Assembly (NCBI GenBank): GCA_030018695.1
Contig: JASEHI010000003.1
Location: 35,244-73,622 of the forward strand
Direction of reading: 5' to 3'
Length of the DNA stretch: 38,379 nucleotides
Origin: Anaerolineales bacterium
GTDB lineage: Bacteria; Chloroflexota; Anaerolineae; Anaerolineales; Villigracilaceae
This document shows, piece by piece, positions 6,485 through 14,957 of the stretch. The translations under genes were made by a program, and so were the position numbers. A model generated the notes under the pieces. The model was not told where the DNA came from. It did no database searches and worked only from the letters and a program-made list of their open reading frames with translations. Numbering within the stretch: position 1 is the stretch's first letter; each line of letters begins with the position of its first letter.

Positions 6485-9297
6485 CCCCCGTCTTTTTGGG
6501 GGTTGACCCCCGCAGTTCGGGGGTTGACAGCTTTCACCCACAACCAGCCGCCCCCAAGACCGAGCCCGGCCCCCAGAATCACAACCCCCAAAATCCCTGG
6601 CAATCCGTGCAATTTGATCCAGTCCGCGCTTCCGGGTAGACCAAAGGCGAGGTAATTATACGCCAGCAAGCCGCCCATGAAGACGCAGAACGCCCAGCGC
6701 AAACCCCAGCGTGTAGAAAAGATTTTCCCGCCCAGCCAGAACGCCAGATAGCCCAGCCCGCCTAAAAATATGACCATCGCAATCCAGCCGCCAAACCCGG
6801 GATGACCTTCAGAAATTGCCGAAGGGTTGGATTGTTCGGGCGTCGGCGCAATTGTGGGCGTTGGGGTAACAGGCTCATCGGTAGGCGTCGGCGCGACAAT
6901 CGTCACATGGATGCCATTGCTGGTAATATCCATTTGCAGAACAACAGAAGTAGTGGCTGGTTCACTCGTGGCGTGGATTTCAAGCAGTCCGGAACGGTCA
7001 ATACTGAACGAAGCGCGCGCTACGCCGTCCACAGTCGCCGCTTCCACCTGCTGAATGACACCCCCCTCGCCGCTCAGGATTAGAGAAAAACGCACACCCG
7101 TACCATCCGGGACCGGGCGCTGGTTATGATCCAGGATAACACCCGTCCGCACTGAAACTGTATCCCCTACACGGAAGGCGGGGGTGGCTGTCGGCTCAGG
7201 TGTGCCGGTGGGAGCCTCAGTTGGGGTCGGAGCCGGCGGAAGGTCCAGAAAGAGCTGGATCACCTGTTTAGGGTCTGGCGCGGTGGCCGAGAGCAAGTCA
7301 TAACCGATGCCGGGAACAGAAACGGGAATCGCCCCGGCTGGCGTTAGTTCCTGGAATAATAGCCGCGCCGCCACTTCCACAAACGGCGCGGATTTACTGT
7401 ACAAACCGTAATAGGCGGTTACTTTGGAAATATCTGTCGCGTCCAGATAATAGGGTGCATTAAAGGCAAACAAGACGACATGCTTATTTCGCAACAAGTC
7501 CTGCCGCTCGGAGAGGAAGCGGCGCAAAACGATGGCCTGGGATTGGGCAGGATCAGCATCCAACATGCTGATCACGACCCAGTCTGAGCGGCGTAATTCA
7601 TTGACAAGCGAAGCATTGACGTTCCCCCCTTCCAAAACAGAGGCCATATCATCGAACGTATACGAAGTCAGGTGATTGCGCAAAACCTGCCCGCCCGCCT
7701 GAGGTCCATACAAGCGTAAAATGACATTCTGAAGAGCATCGCCCGCCAACATCGGTTTGTCAGGGCAGGCACTGCATTGCCGGCCCGGACGGGTATCGGT
7801 AAAAAACAGCATATAATCATTCTCATCCGGCGGCGTAGGCAGAACGGCATCCAAATCCTTCAAATCCGGGCTGATCAACGTCGCCGATTGGCGCGCCACC
7901 TCAAACGTTACTGCCTGGGATGCGGCCAGCGTATACAAGCCATCCTCCTGAGGTGTAACAACCGTTGGATCAAAATCGCCATAAATCCGGTGCTTGGCCA
8001 CGAGAATACGCAGGACGGCTTCGTCCACTCGCTTGGCAAAAGCCGGATCGTCGCGATATTTCTGGGTGAAGAAATCCAGGATTCTGATGATGGTCGAATA
8101 ATTATCTTGAGTTTCGCTGGAGAGGATGTTTCCCAGATAGAGCAAATCGTTGCCAGCCAGGAAAGCATCCCGAACCACCAATCTTGCCGCAAAGGACTGA
8201 CCGCTCGGATCATAGAATCTTCGCACGGCCTGGCTTCCCAGATCGTCGCTGACCATCAATCCTCCGTTTTCGCGCCAGGAAACGAACGCGGGGAGCGAAA
8301 GAATTTGCGAAAGTGCTTGCGGGTCAAAACTGACCGGACGCGTGGTGGCGCGGATATTGCCCTGGAAGCCCTGATAGCGAATGTGCGAAACCAACAATCC
8401 ATCCGTAGTGCGCTGCGCATCCGGTGCATTGCCGGTAACAGCAAAGAACGGCGCCAGTTCGATTTGTTTCAGTTGTTCGAGTGATTTACGGATCGTCGCC
8501 ACTTCCTGGCTGGTTGGGCGATCCGAGCTGCCGCGGCCAGGGAAGTGCTTGGCAATCACCAGCATACGTCCTTCGCTGCCGGTGTGAATACCATTTATGT
8601 AAGCCTTACCCATTTGACCCACCCAATACGGGTCGCCGCCGGAGACGCGCGCGCCCAAGCCTCCCCCAACCAACGCGCCCGGCGATTCCAGCACGTCGAG
8701 CGATGGGCCAAAATACATATTAAACCCAAGCGCCGACAGTTCTTTACCCGCGACCGTCCCTACCTGTTCAGCCAGGGAGGGTTGCCAGGTAGCCCCGATA
8801 GCCATCAGGTTGGGCAAAGGCGTCAGCCCGGTGAGTATCTGGTCATTGAGGTAACCATCCCCCTCTTGAGAAGTGGCAATAAACAGCGGAATGTAAGCGC
8901 TTATCGGCTGTTCGCTCGTGGTTGTGCTGGTGGATGGCTGATCTGATCCCTGCCATTCGATCGCCTGCAATTGCGAAATCAAACGATAGGCTTCACTGAT
9001 AGTATCGGGCGCAGCCACGAAGTTATCATTCGCGGCAAGCAGCGCCACACCCCCGATGTGATGGTGGAGAATCAAATCATATATTTGCGATTTTTCATCT
9101 ACTGAGCTGCCCGTAAAAGTGACCAGGAACAACTGACCGACGCGCTCTTCGGCTGTCAGTTGTTCGATGAGCGCCTGGGCGCGCGCTGTTGGCAGATCTA
9201 TCTGCTGAGAGCCGGCCGCGCCTACGGATAACGGTGAAATCAACGATACTGCGATACCTGCGAGCAGGCATAGCGTGAATAACCGTTCAATTCTCAT
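6481..9297 (-). CDS. Secreted, membrane-anchored GH3 family (NagZ-like) protein, catalytic His missing
   Basis: 938 aa. Signal peptide at 1-28, GH3 N-terminal TIM barrel (about 38-440) with KHFPGRG (250-256) and the nucleophile motif VSDDLGSQA (D351), then a second alpha/beta domain (about 470-680). A Pro/Thr linker (near 690-715) is followed by an Ig-like domain, another Pro/Thr linker and three hydrophobic segments near 837-857, 867-888 and 901-925. In beta-N-acetylglucosaminidases of the NagZ type the loop after KHFPGHG carries a DSH acid/base; here it reads SSDRPTSQEV with no histidine, so classic activity is doubtful. A cell-envelope glycan role is inferred. Last gene of an operon: its ATG overlaps the upstream stop as ATGA. 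Confidence 0.85.
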   Translation of the reverse strand: MRIERLFTLCLLAGIAVSLISPLSVGAAGSQQIDLPTARAQALIEQLTAEERVGQLFLVTFTGSSVDEKSQIYDLILHHHIGGVALLAANDNFVAAPDTISEAYRLISQLQAIEWQGSDQPSTSTTTSEQPISAYIPLFIATSQEGDGYLNDQILTGLTPLPNLMAIGATWQPSLAEQVGTVAGKELSALGFNMYFGPSLDVLESPGALVGGGLGARVSGGDPYWVGQMGKAYINGIHTGSEGRMLVIAKHFPGRGSSDRPTSQEVATIRKSLEQLKQIELAPFFAVTGNAPDAQRTTDGLLVSHIRYQGFQGNIRATTRPVSFDPQALSQILSLPAFVSWRENGGLMVSDDLGSQAVRRFYDPSGQSFAARLVVRDAFLAGNDLLYLGNILSSETQDNYSTIIRILDFFTQKYRDDPAFAKRVDEAVLRILVAKHRIYGDFDPTVVTPQEDGLYTLAASQAVTFEVARQSATLISPDLKDLDAVLPTPPDENDYMLFFTDTRPGRQCSACPDKPMLAGDALQNVILRLYGPQAGGQVLRNHLTSYTFDDMASVLEGGNVNASLVNELRRSDWVVISMLDADPAQSQAIVLRRFLSERQDLLRNKHVVLFAFNAPYYLDATDISKVTAYYGLYSKSAPFVEVAARLLFQELTPAGAIPVSVPGIGYDLLSATAPDPKQVIQLFLDLPPAPTPTEAPTGTPEPTATPAFRVGDTVSVRTGVILDHNQRPVPDGTGVRFSLILSGEGGVIQQVEAATVDGVARASFSIDRSGLLEIHATSEPATTSVVLQMDITSNGIHVTIVAPTPTDEPVTPTPTIAPTPEQSNPSAISEGHPGFGGWIAMVIFLGGLGYLAFWLGGKIFSTRWGLRWAFCVFMGGLLAYNYLAFGLPGSADWIKLHGLPGILGVVILGAGLGLGGGWLWVKAVNPRTAGVNPQKDGG

Positions 9298-10262
9298 CTA
9301 AGCTCCGCATAGCGGCGACAAATCGCAGCGTGCACTTCGGGTTGGATATTCCCGCCGGAAATCACCACCACTGCGGGTGGTTTGACCTTTCCGCTGAGTA
9401 TTGGCGCCAAAGACACCGCGGCTGACCCTTCGATGCGCTGATGATATTTATGCCAGGCGAAAGCAATGGCCTGGGCGATCTCTTCTTCACTGACCAAGAT
9501 GATATCGTCAGCAAACTGCTTCAACATCGGGATGGTCAGGGAGTCGTCTTCGATCCGCCCTGAAAGCCCGTCCGCCAGCGTTGGCAGGTCGGGGATATTC
9601 TCCTGCGCATCGCGATAGAACAACGAGTGCATAAAAGCGGAGGCTTCTGCTTGCACACCGACCAGGCGCGGCCGTTCCTTGTGCGCAGCACCTACTCGGT
9701 AGCGGGTTAGTGCGGCTCCGATCCCGGCCAGCAGGCCGCCCCCACCCACCGGCGCGAGCCAGGTCATCCCCGCCTGGGGAGGCAATTCTTGGGCGATTTC
9801 CAATCCAATCGTCCCCTGCCCGGCGATGACTTGCCCGTCGTTATAGGCTGAAACCCAGGTCTTCGAATGCTCGGAAGCAAAGCGGATTGCCGTCTGCTCG
9901 GCGGCCTCGTAGCCGCCCTCGACGAGCCTGACTTCCGCGCCCAAGGCGCGCATGGCTTTAACCTTGCTTGTAACCGCATGATTGGACGCGAATATGGTCA
10001 CCGGCGCGTTGACGAGATTCCCGGCCAGCGCCACCCCTTGTCCGTGATTGCCAGCCGAAGCGGTCACCAGGCCGGCTTCCTGCTCCCATTTTTCGAGCGA
10101 CAAGACCTTGTTCAAAGCGCCGCGCAACTTGAACGAGCCGGTGACTTGCTGGTTTTCCCACTTGAGATAAATATTTAGCCCGGCGTCATTGGTCAGCAAA
10201 GTGCGCCGGAGGTGAGGGGCGATGCGCAGCACGGCTTGGTTGAGCCATTCAGGTGGAATCAT
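9294..10262 (-). CDS. PLP-dependent threonine/serine dehydratase family protein
   Basis: 322 aa, fold-type II PLP enzyme that would deaminate threonine or serine to an oxo-acid. The PLP lysine is in GSFKLRGA (K45), followed by SAGNHGQG (69-76), the phosphate-binding GGGGLLAG (173-180) and a C-terminal SGGN (about 302). The length and lack of an ACT domain fit the short catabolic (TdcB-like) or serine/threonine dehydratase type rather than biosynthetic IlvA. Start and stop both overlap neighbours as ATGA, so it is translationally coupled with the phosphodiesterase and the GH3 gene. Other fold-II dehydratases (serine racemase, hydroxyaspartate dehydratase) cannot be excluded. Confidence 0.88.
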   Translation of the reverse strand: MIPPEWLNQAVLRIAPHLRRTLLTNDAGLNIYLKWENQQVTGSFKLRGALNKVLSLEKWEQEAGLVTASAGNHGQGVALAGNLVNAPVTIFASNHAVTSKVKAMRALGAEVRLVEGGYEAAEQTAIRFASEHSKTWVSAYNDGQVIAGQGTIGLEIAQELPPQAGMTWLAPVGGGGLLAGIGAALTRYRVGAAHKERPRLVGVQAEASAFMHSLFYRDAQENIPDLPTLADGLSGRIEDDSLTIPMLKQFADDIILVSEEEIAQAIAFAWHKYHQRIEGSAAVSLAPILSGKVKPPAVVVISGGNIQPEVHAAICRRYAELR

Positions 10263-11014
10263 CTGGCCCTTCCCAAGATACGGCCGGCCAGGAGCGGATC
10301 ATCGGTGAAGATGCCATCCACACCCAGCGCGATCAGATGACGGATTGCAGCCTCGTCATTGACCGTCCAAACATGGACTCGCCGCCCGGCCGCGTGGACA
10401 CGCTGGACGAGCCTCTCATTGACGCTGGTGAAATAAGGATGCAGCGCCTGGTAAGGCCCGCTCCAGCCGGAAGTCCGCGACCAGGCCCCTTTCCAGCCGG
10501 CCCAGGCTAAAAGTCCGCGCGGCGTTTCTGGCATCAGGCCGCGGGCGCGCCTCAGGTTGTGCGGAAAGAATGACGAGAAGAGGACGCGCTTTTCCAAAGC
10601 ATGTTTCCTGACCAGTTCCACCACTTTAGGAACCAGCGCGTCGAAGGGCGTTGCGTAATTTGTAAGTTCAACGTTGATCAAAATGCGTTTGCCCAGCGTT
10701 TCAAAGACTTCATCCAGGGTCGGTATGCGCTCGCCTCGAAAGTCTTCAGAAAAGAAGCTGCCCGCGTCCAGTTCACGCAGGGCGGGTAAGGTCATTTGGG
10801 TGACCTTACCACTGCCATCCGTGGTGCGATCCACAGTCTGGTCGTGGATGACAATCACCTGGCCGTCGGCGCTTAATTTTGCATCCAACTCGATCGCCTC
10901 TGCGCCCTGCTTGAGCGCAAGCTTAAAAGCAGCCAATGTGTTCTCGGGTGCATGAACTGAAGAGCCTCGATGGGCAAAGATGATCGGGGAAGAGAATCCA
11001 GGCCAAGAATCCAT
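10259..11014 (-). CDS. Glycerophosphodiester phosphodiesterase
   Basis: 251 aa from the ATG at 11014. The GDPD motifs are complete: AHRGSSVHAPENT with the catalytic HR and E, AIELDAKLSADGQVIVIHD with metal-binding ELD and the second His, and a C-terminal VWTVNDEAAI strand. It hydrolyses glycerophosphodiesters to glycerol-3-phosphate and an alcohol; no signal peptide, so cytoplasmic (UgpQ-like). The frame can be extended to a GTG at 11026, but those extra codons lie in a repeat of the TTTTACG family, so the ATG is preferred; neither has a Shine-Dalgarno sequence. First gene of the operon leading to the dehydratase and GH3 genes. Confidence 0.88.
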   Translation of the reverse strand: MDSWPGFSSPIIFAHRGSSVHAPENTLAAFKLALKQGAEAIELDAKLSADGQVIVIHDQTVDRTTDGSGKVTQMTLPALRELDAGSFFSEDFRGERIPTLDEVFETLGKRILINVELTNYATPFDALVPKVVELVRKHALEKRVLFSSFFPHNLRRARGLMPETPRGLLAWAGWKGAWSRTSGWSGPYQALHPYFTSVNERLVQRVHAAGRRVHVWTVNDEAAIRHLIALGVDGIFTDDPLLAGRILGRAR

Positions 11015-11070
11015 TTTACGTTTCACGGATTACGTTTTACGGCTGGGTAAAGCCTCAAACGCAATCCGTG
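11012..11070. repeat. TTTTACG-type spacer repeat with inverted arms
   Basis: Degenerate heptamer copies (TTTTACG, TTTCACG, GATTACG, TTTTACG) fill the start of the GDPD upstream spacer. CACGGATT (11024-11031) and AATCCGTG (11063-11070) form 8-bp inverted arms around a 31-base loop. The same heptamer family recurs at 20018-20080 and inside the gene at 37807-38379. Confidence 0.6.
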
Positions 11071-11086
11071 AGTCTCCTTTGAGAAA

Positions 11087-12433
11087 TCACAATTCCACGA
11101 AATACGACTGCGCCGCCTGATCAATCAGCTCACGGCTCATGACCGGCGCGGTGGTAAGATAGCGGGCAATATCCAGCATCTGGTCGCACAGGTCGCGCGG
11201 GTGCGAGGCGCGCAGCTTGCGCCCGCGCTTGATGTACCATTCCTGGAGCAGGTAGGCCAACCCCTGGTCGTTGTATTGGACGCCCTTCTGCGCGGCCACG
11301 CGGCGGAAGATCTCGCGGTATTCCTCGTAGGAGGGATCGCCGATCTCGATCTTGTGGCGCAGGCGGCGGAGAAATGCCTCGTCAACAAGATCGCGCGGCG
11401 GCAGATTGGTTGAGAAGACGACCAGGACATCAAAAGGCACTTCAATCTTTCGCCCGGTGTGCAGGGTGAGATAATCCACCCGGTTTTCCAGCGGGACAAT
11501 CCAGCGATTGAGCAAGTCACGCGGCCGCACCTGCTGGCGACCAAAGTCGTCAATCAGCAGGATGCCGCCGTTGGCCTTGACCTGGAAGGGCGCCTCGTAA
11601 TACTTGTTGACATCATCGAAGACCAGGTCCAGCCCGGCCAGGGTTAGCTCGCCGCCGACGATGACGAACGGCCGGCGGATTTTGACCCAACGCGAGTCCC
11701 GCCGCATTGTCGAGCGCAGCGATCCGGTTCCGGAAGGAGTGGCATCTTCATCCGCCGCTCGCTGATGGTTGACCGAGTCGTAATATTTCACCACCTGCCC
11801 GCCCACATATAACGCAAACGGGATATACATGCTCTGGCTCAACACCAGATTCCCAAAAGCTTTTGCCACGCTGGTCTTCCCATTGCCGGGAGGGCCATAC
11901 AAAAAGATCGAATTGCCCGAATTCAAGGCAGGGCCTAATCGGTGGAAAGTGCTTTCAGAGAGAACCAACTGGGCAAGGATTTGGCGCATTAATCTACTGG
12001 TGACGACCATTCTGCCGCGCGCCTGGCGGCGCATCGACTCGATATAGACTGCGATCGGGACCGGCGCCGGGCCGGCGTACTGGCTGCGTTCCAAAGCCTC
12101 GCGGGCGCGCATAATTCCCGCGCCGGTGATGGCATATTGGTAGGAACCTTCTCCCAACCCCATCTGAGAGGACTTCACCTCGATTGATTTCTCGCGTTTC
12201 AGGGTCTCCAAAATCTGATCCACCACGCCTGCAAGGGGTAAGGCCAACTCCTCTGCAATCCTAAAGCCGGAGAGATAACCCTGGAAATATAAAATCTTGA
12301 GCGCCAGGTCTTGCAGCCAGAGTGGGGAAAGGCCGGTATCCTCCAAGCTGGAAATTGGCGACGGGACAAACGACGCGCCCTGGGAAACAGGCTGGGGATT
12401 TTGCCGAAAGCCTAACGGTGGAATAGCAGTCAT
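11087..12433 (-). CDS. AAA+ ATPase with N-terminal winged-helix-like region, role unknown
   Basis: 448 aa. The N-terminal region (about 33-118) looks like a winged helix (LALKILYFQGYLSGFRIAEE). The ATPase domain begins near 150, with Walker A GPPGNGKT (180-187), Walker B ILLIDDFG (291-298), a sensor-1 like VVFSTNLPP and RRLRHKIEI downstream. A poorly conserved insertion (about 225-250) separates the two Walker motifs. The start has GGAGGG five bases upstream of ATG, and TGCTATAAT (extended -10, minus strand, 12461-12469) lies 27 bases upstream. No neighbouring gene suggests a substrate; similarity to MoxR-type or pilus-associated ATPases is too weak to name a job. Confidence 0.8.
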   Translation of the reverse strand: MTAIPPLGFRQNPQPVSQGASFVPSPISSLEDTGLSPLWLQDLALKILYFQGYLSGFRIAEELALPLAGVVDQILETLKREKSIEVKSSQMGLGEGSYQYAITGAGIMRAREALERSQYAGPAPVPIAVYIESMRRQARGRMVVTSRLMRQILAQLVLSESTFHRLGPALNSGNSIFLYGPPGNGKTSVAKAFGNLVLSQSMYIPFALYVGGQVVKYYDSVNHQRAADEDATPSGTGSLRSTMRRDSRWVKIRRPFVIVGGELTLAGLDLVFDDVNKYYEAPFQVKANGGILLIDDFGRQQVRPRDLLNRWIVPLENRVDYLTLHTGRKIEVPFDVLVVFSTNLPPRDLVDEAFLRRLRHKIEIGDPSYEEYREIFRRVAAQKGVQYNDQGLAYLLQEWYIKRGRKLRASHPRDLCDQMLDIARYLTTAPVMSRELIDQAAQSYFVEL

Positions 12434-12460
12434 AAGTGCCCTCCGAATTGATTTGCTCGA

Positions 12461-12504
12461 ATTATAGCACGCTGGACTTTATTGCACCGCTTTTCGTTTA
12501 TAAT
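12461..12504. promoter_or_regulatory. Divergent promoter region, AAA+ ATPase / glycosyltransferase
   Basis: The minus strand has the extended -10 TGCTATAAT (TATAAT at 12461-12466) for the ATPase gene. The plus strand has TATAAT at 12499-12504, with only 7 bases to the glycosyltransferase ATG. No convincing -35 for either. Confidence 0.6.
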
Positions 12505-12511
12505 CCCCGCC

Positions 12512-13195
12512 ATGAAATTATCCGTCATCATCCCTGTTTTCAATGAAGTCGGAAGTATTCGCGAAATCGTGCGCCGCGTTCAAAAGACGAGACTCCCCAA
12601 TGAAATCATCATCGTGGACGATGGCTCCACCGACGGGACGCGGAACCTGCTCGCCGAACTGGAGGGCAAACGCGGCGTTCGCGTCATCCTCCACGAAAAG
12701 AACCAGGGCAAGGGCGCGGCGGTGCGGAGTGGGCTGGGTGCGGCGCGCGGCGATGTGATCCTCATCCAGGATGCCGACCTGGAATACGACCCGCGCGACT
12801 ACCCGGCATTGCTCAAGCCCATCGAAGAAGGCCTGGCGGATGTGGTCTACGGCTCCCGCTTCCTGGGCGGGCCGCGCCGGGTGACCATGTTCTGGCACAT
12901 GGTTGCCAACCAGCTCCTGACTTTTGCAACCAATCTGCTTTACGACACCATCTTGAGCGACATGGAAACCGGTTACAAGGTCTTCCGCCGCGAGGTGCTG
13001 GAGGGCGTCACACTGCGCGCCAGGCGCTTCGACTTCGAACCGGAATTCACCGCCAAGATGCTCAAGCGCAAAGTCCGCATCTTCGAGGTGCCGATTTCGT
13101 TCAACCCGCGCGATTACTCCGCGGGGAAGAAGATCAAGCTGAAAGATGCTTTCGAGGCGGTCTGGACACTAATTAAGTATCGTTTCGTGGATTGA
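12512..13195 (+). CDS. Family 2 glycosyltransferase (dolichol/polyprenyl-phosphate sugar synthase-like)
   Basis: 227 aa, GT-A fold. LSVIIPVFNE at the start, the nucleotide-sugar motif IVDDGSTDGT (34-43), NQGKGAAVRSGL (64-75) and the metal motif QDADLEYDP (86-94) match DPM1/GtrB-like enzymes that transfer a sugar from a nucleotide donor to a polyprenyl phosphate at the membrane. It has no C-terminal membrane helices, so it is the short soluble form. ATG 12512 is chosen because the family begins MKLSVIIPVFNE; the frame opens from a TTG at 12482, upstream of the -10 box. No Shine-Dalgarno sequence; predicted leaderless. Monocistronic between two minus-strand genes. Confidence 0.9.
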   Translation: MKLSVIIPVFNEVGSIREIVRRVQKTRLPNEIIIVDDGSTDGTRNLLAELEGKRGVRVILHEKNQGKGAAVRSGLGAARGDVILIQDADLEYDPRDYPALLKPIEEGLADVVYGSRFLGGPRRVTMFWHMVANQLLTFATNLLYDTILSDMETGYKVFRREVLEGVTLRARRFDFEPEFTAKMLKRKVRIFEVPISFNPRDYSAGKKIKLKDAFEAVWTLIKYRFVD

Positions 13196-13214
13196 GCAAA
13201 TTCGGAGTGCTTCT

Positions 13215-14957
13215 CTAATCAGGCACCCCTGGTTCCTTCACATCTTTCAAATTCAGTTGTAATGTCGTGCGCCCGTTGTATTCGTTTGCCTCGAAAGTGT
13301 AGAGGATATCCACCCGCGCCGGCCGAGTAGGTGCTGCGCACAAATCGGCCTCTAAGTATCCGAGTTGGAAGCCAATCGCGTCGTGGGTGACTCCGCGCTC
13401 GTCCTCGAAGCTCACCTTCAAGTGTTTGCCCTCCGCGCCGACCGTCCGCGAATTTTTCACCTTGACGCCTCGCGAGACGAAGCGCGCGTTAGGATTACCA
13501 TAGCCCGTCGGCTCGAGATAGTTCAATTGCTTGAGTAATTCGGGTCTCAGATCGGTGAGGGATATTTCCGCGTCAGCGGTCAGGGTGGGACGCAAGTCCT
13601 GTGCGCCCAAGCTCTCAGCCGCGATGTCTTTCAGGCGCGACTTCAATTCAGCCAGGTTTTCATTTCGAACGGTGAATCCGGCTGCGGCCTTGTGCCCGCC
13701 GTGACGATCAAGCAGGTCGGCGCATTGATCGAGCGCGTCGGTGATGTGGAATTCGGGGATGGAACGACACGAGCAGCGTGTGAATTCATCACCCACCTGA
13801 CCGACAACAGCGGGGCGATAATACAAGTCCACCAGACGCGAGGCGGCCAGCCCGACCACGCCGGGCTTGAAATTCGCATCCACGGCAAAGAGCAGCAAAG
13901 CGCCCGGGTCTTCTTTCATGGCAATCTCTTCGGCATGTTGCTGGGTATCCCGCGTCAGCCCCTGGCGTTCCCGGTTTTGGACATCCAGTTGCTGGGCGAG
14001 TTGACCGGCGCGGATCACATCTGTGGTCGTCAACAATTCGAACGCCGCCAGCGCCGAGTCCAACCGGCCAGCTGCATTCAAGCGTGGGCCGAGTACAAAG
14101 CCAATGTTCGTCGCGGTGGTGCGCGGCAGGCTGAGTTGGGCGATATTTGCCAGCGCGAAAAGCCCCTGCCGCTGGGTGGCGCGAATGGATTGGATTCCTT
14201 TGCGCACAAGGACACGATTCTCGCCGGTCAACGGAGCCAGGTCGGCGACGGTGCCGAGGGCGACAAGATCCAGCAACGAGTCAAGAGTAACGGGGAACGA
14301 GTTACCCATTTCGTGTTTCTCATTACTCGTTTCCAGCAGCGCTTGCGCAATTTTATAGGCCACGCCTACTCCGGCCAGGTCTTTATCGGGATACACGTCT
14401 CCCGGCTGCTTGGGGTTGATGACAGCCAGCGCGGGCGGGAGTTCCCCGTGCGCGGGGTGGTGGTGGTCGGAGATGATCAGATCCAGGTCGAGACTGCGGG
14501 CGTGCGCGGCTTCGTCCGGGGAACGAATGCCACAATCCACGGTAATGACCAGTTTAACGCCCTGTTCTTTGAGAACATCCAGTGCCTCGCGGTTCAACCC
14601 ATAACCTTCGTCAAAACGATTGGGGATGTACTCGCGAGCATCGCCACCCAGCGCACGCAGAACTTGGACGAGCAGCGCAGTGGCGGTGACGCCATCCACA
14701 TCGTAGTCACCATAGATGGCGATGGGTTCAGCGTGATCGAGCGCGTAGACAATGCGATCAACGGCTGGCGCGATGCCGGTCATCTGCCAGGGGGAGGCAT
14801 CGAAGGTGGGGGTAGCATTGAGGAAGCCGCGCGCTTCTGCATCTGTGGCGTGGCCGCGGTTAAACAGGATCTGGCCCAGGATAGGCGAAAAGGCAGCCAG
14901 GGATTCGGCTGCTTGAGGTGTAAGCGGAGAGGCGATTTGCCAGCGTTTATTGGGCAT
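13215..14957 (-). CDS. recJ: Single-stranded-DNA-specific exonuclease RecJ
   Basis: 580 aa, complete. DHH phosphoesterase motifs YGDYDVDGVTA (from 82), VDCGI and SDHHHP (DHH at 164-166), and the DHHA1 motif RHGGHKAAAGF (418-428) are intact, followed by the OB-like RecJ C-terminal domain. RecJ degrades ssDNA 5' to 3' in recombination and repair. Residues about 210-226 (TSNEKHEMGNSFPVTLD) between the helix AQALLE and the conserved LLDLVALGTVAD look like an insertion encoded by a spacer-type repeat (14284-14335). The ATG at 14957 overlaps the typA stop by one base (TGATG); an in-frame GTG lies one codon upstream. Co-transcribed with typA. Confidence 0.95.
   Translation of the reverse strand: MPNKRWQIASPLTPQAAESLAAFSPILGQILFNRGHATDAEARGFLNATPTFDASPWQMTGIAPAVDRIVYALDHAEPIAIYGDYDVDGVTATALLVQVLRALGGDAREYIPNRFDEGYGLNREALDVLKEQGVKLVITVDCGIRSPDEAAHARSLDLDLIISDHHHPAHGELPPALAVINPKQPGDVYPDKDLAGVGVAYKIAQALLETSNEKHEMGNSFPVTLDSLLDLVALGTVADLAPLTGENRVLVRKGIQSIRATQRQGLFALANIAQLSLPRTTATNIGFVLGPRLNAAGRLDSALAAFELLTTTDVIRAGQLAQQLDVQNRERQGLTRDTQQHAEEIAMKEDPGALLLFAVDANFKPGVVGLAASRLVDLYYRPAVVGQVGDEFTRCSCRSIPEFHITDALDQCADLLDRHGGHKAAAGFTVRNENLAELKSRLKDIAAESLGAQDLRPTLTADAEISLTDLRPELLKQLNYLEPTGYGNPNARFVSRGVKVKNSRTVGAEGKHLKVSFEDERGVTHDAIGFQLGYLEADLCAAPTRPARVDILYTFEANEYNGRTTLQLNLKDVKEPGVPD
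14284..14335. repeat. Spacer-type repeat inside recJ
   Basis: An A/T-rich segment with GAGTAA/ATTACTC-type motifs and imperfect inverted arms, GGGAACGAGTTA near 14293-14304 against ATTACTCGTTTCC at 14322-14334. It is in frame with recJ and codes for the unusual residues about 210-226. Similar words (AGTAATGAGAAAAGAGTAA) occur in the spacer at 1465-1505. Confidence 0.55.

Noticed and set aside
7777..8484. 235-codon + strand frame
   Set aside because: Antisense shadow of the GH3 gene with no start signal or domain.
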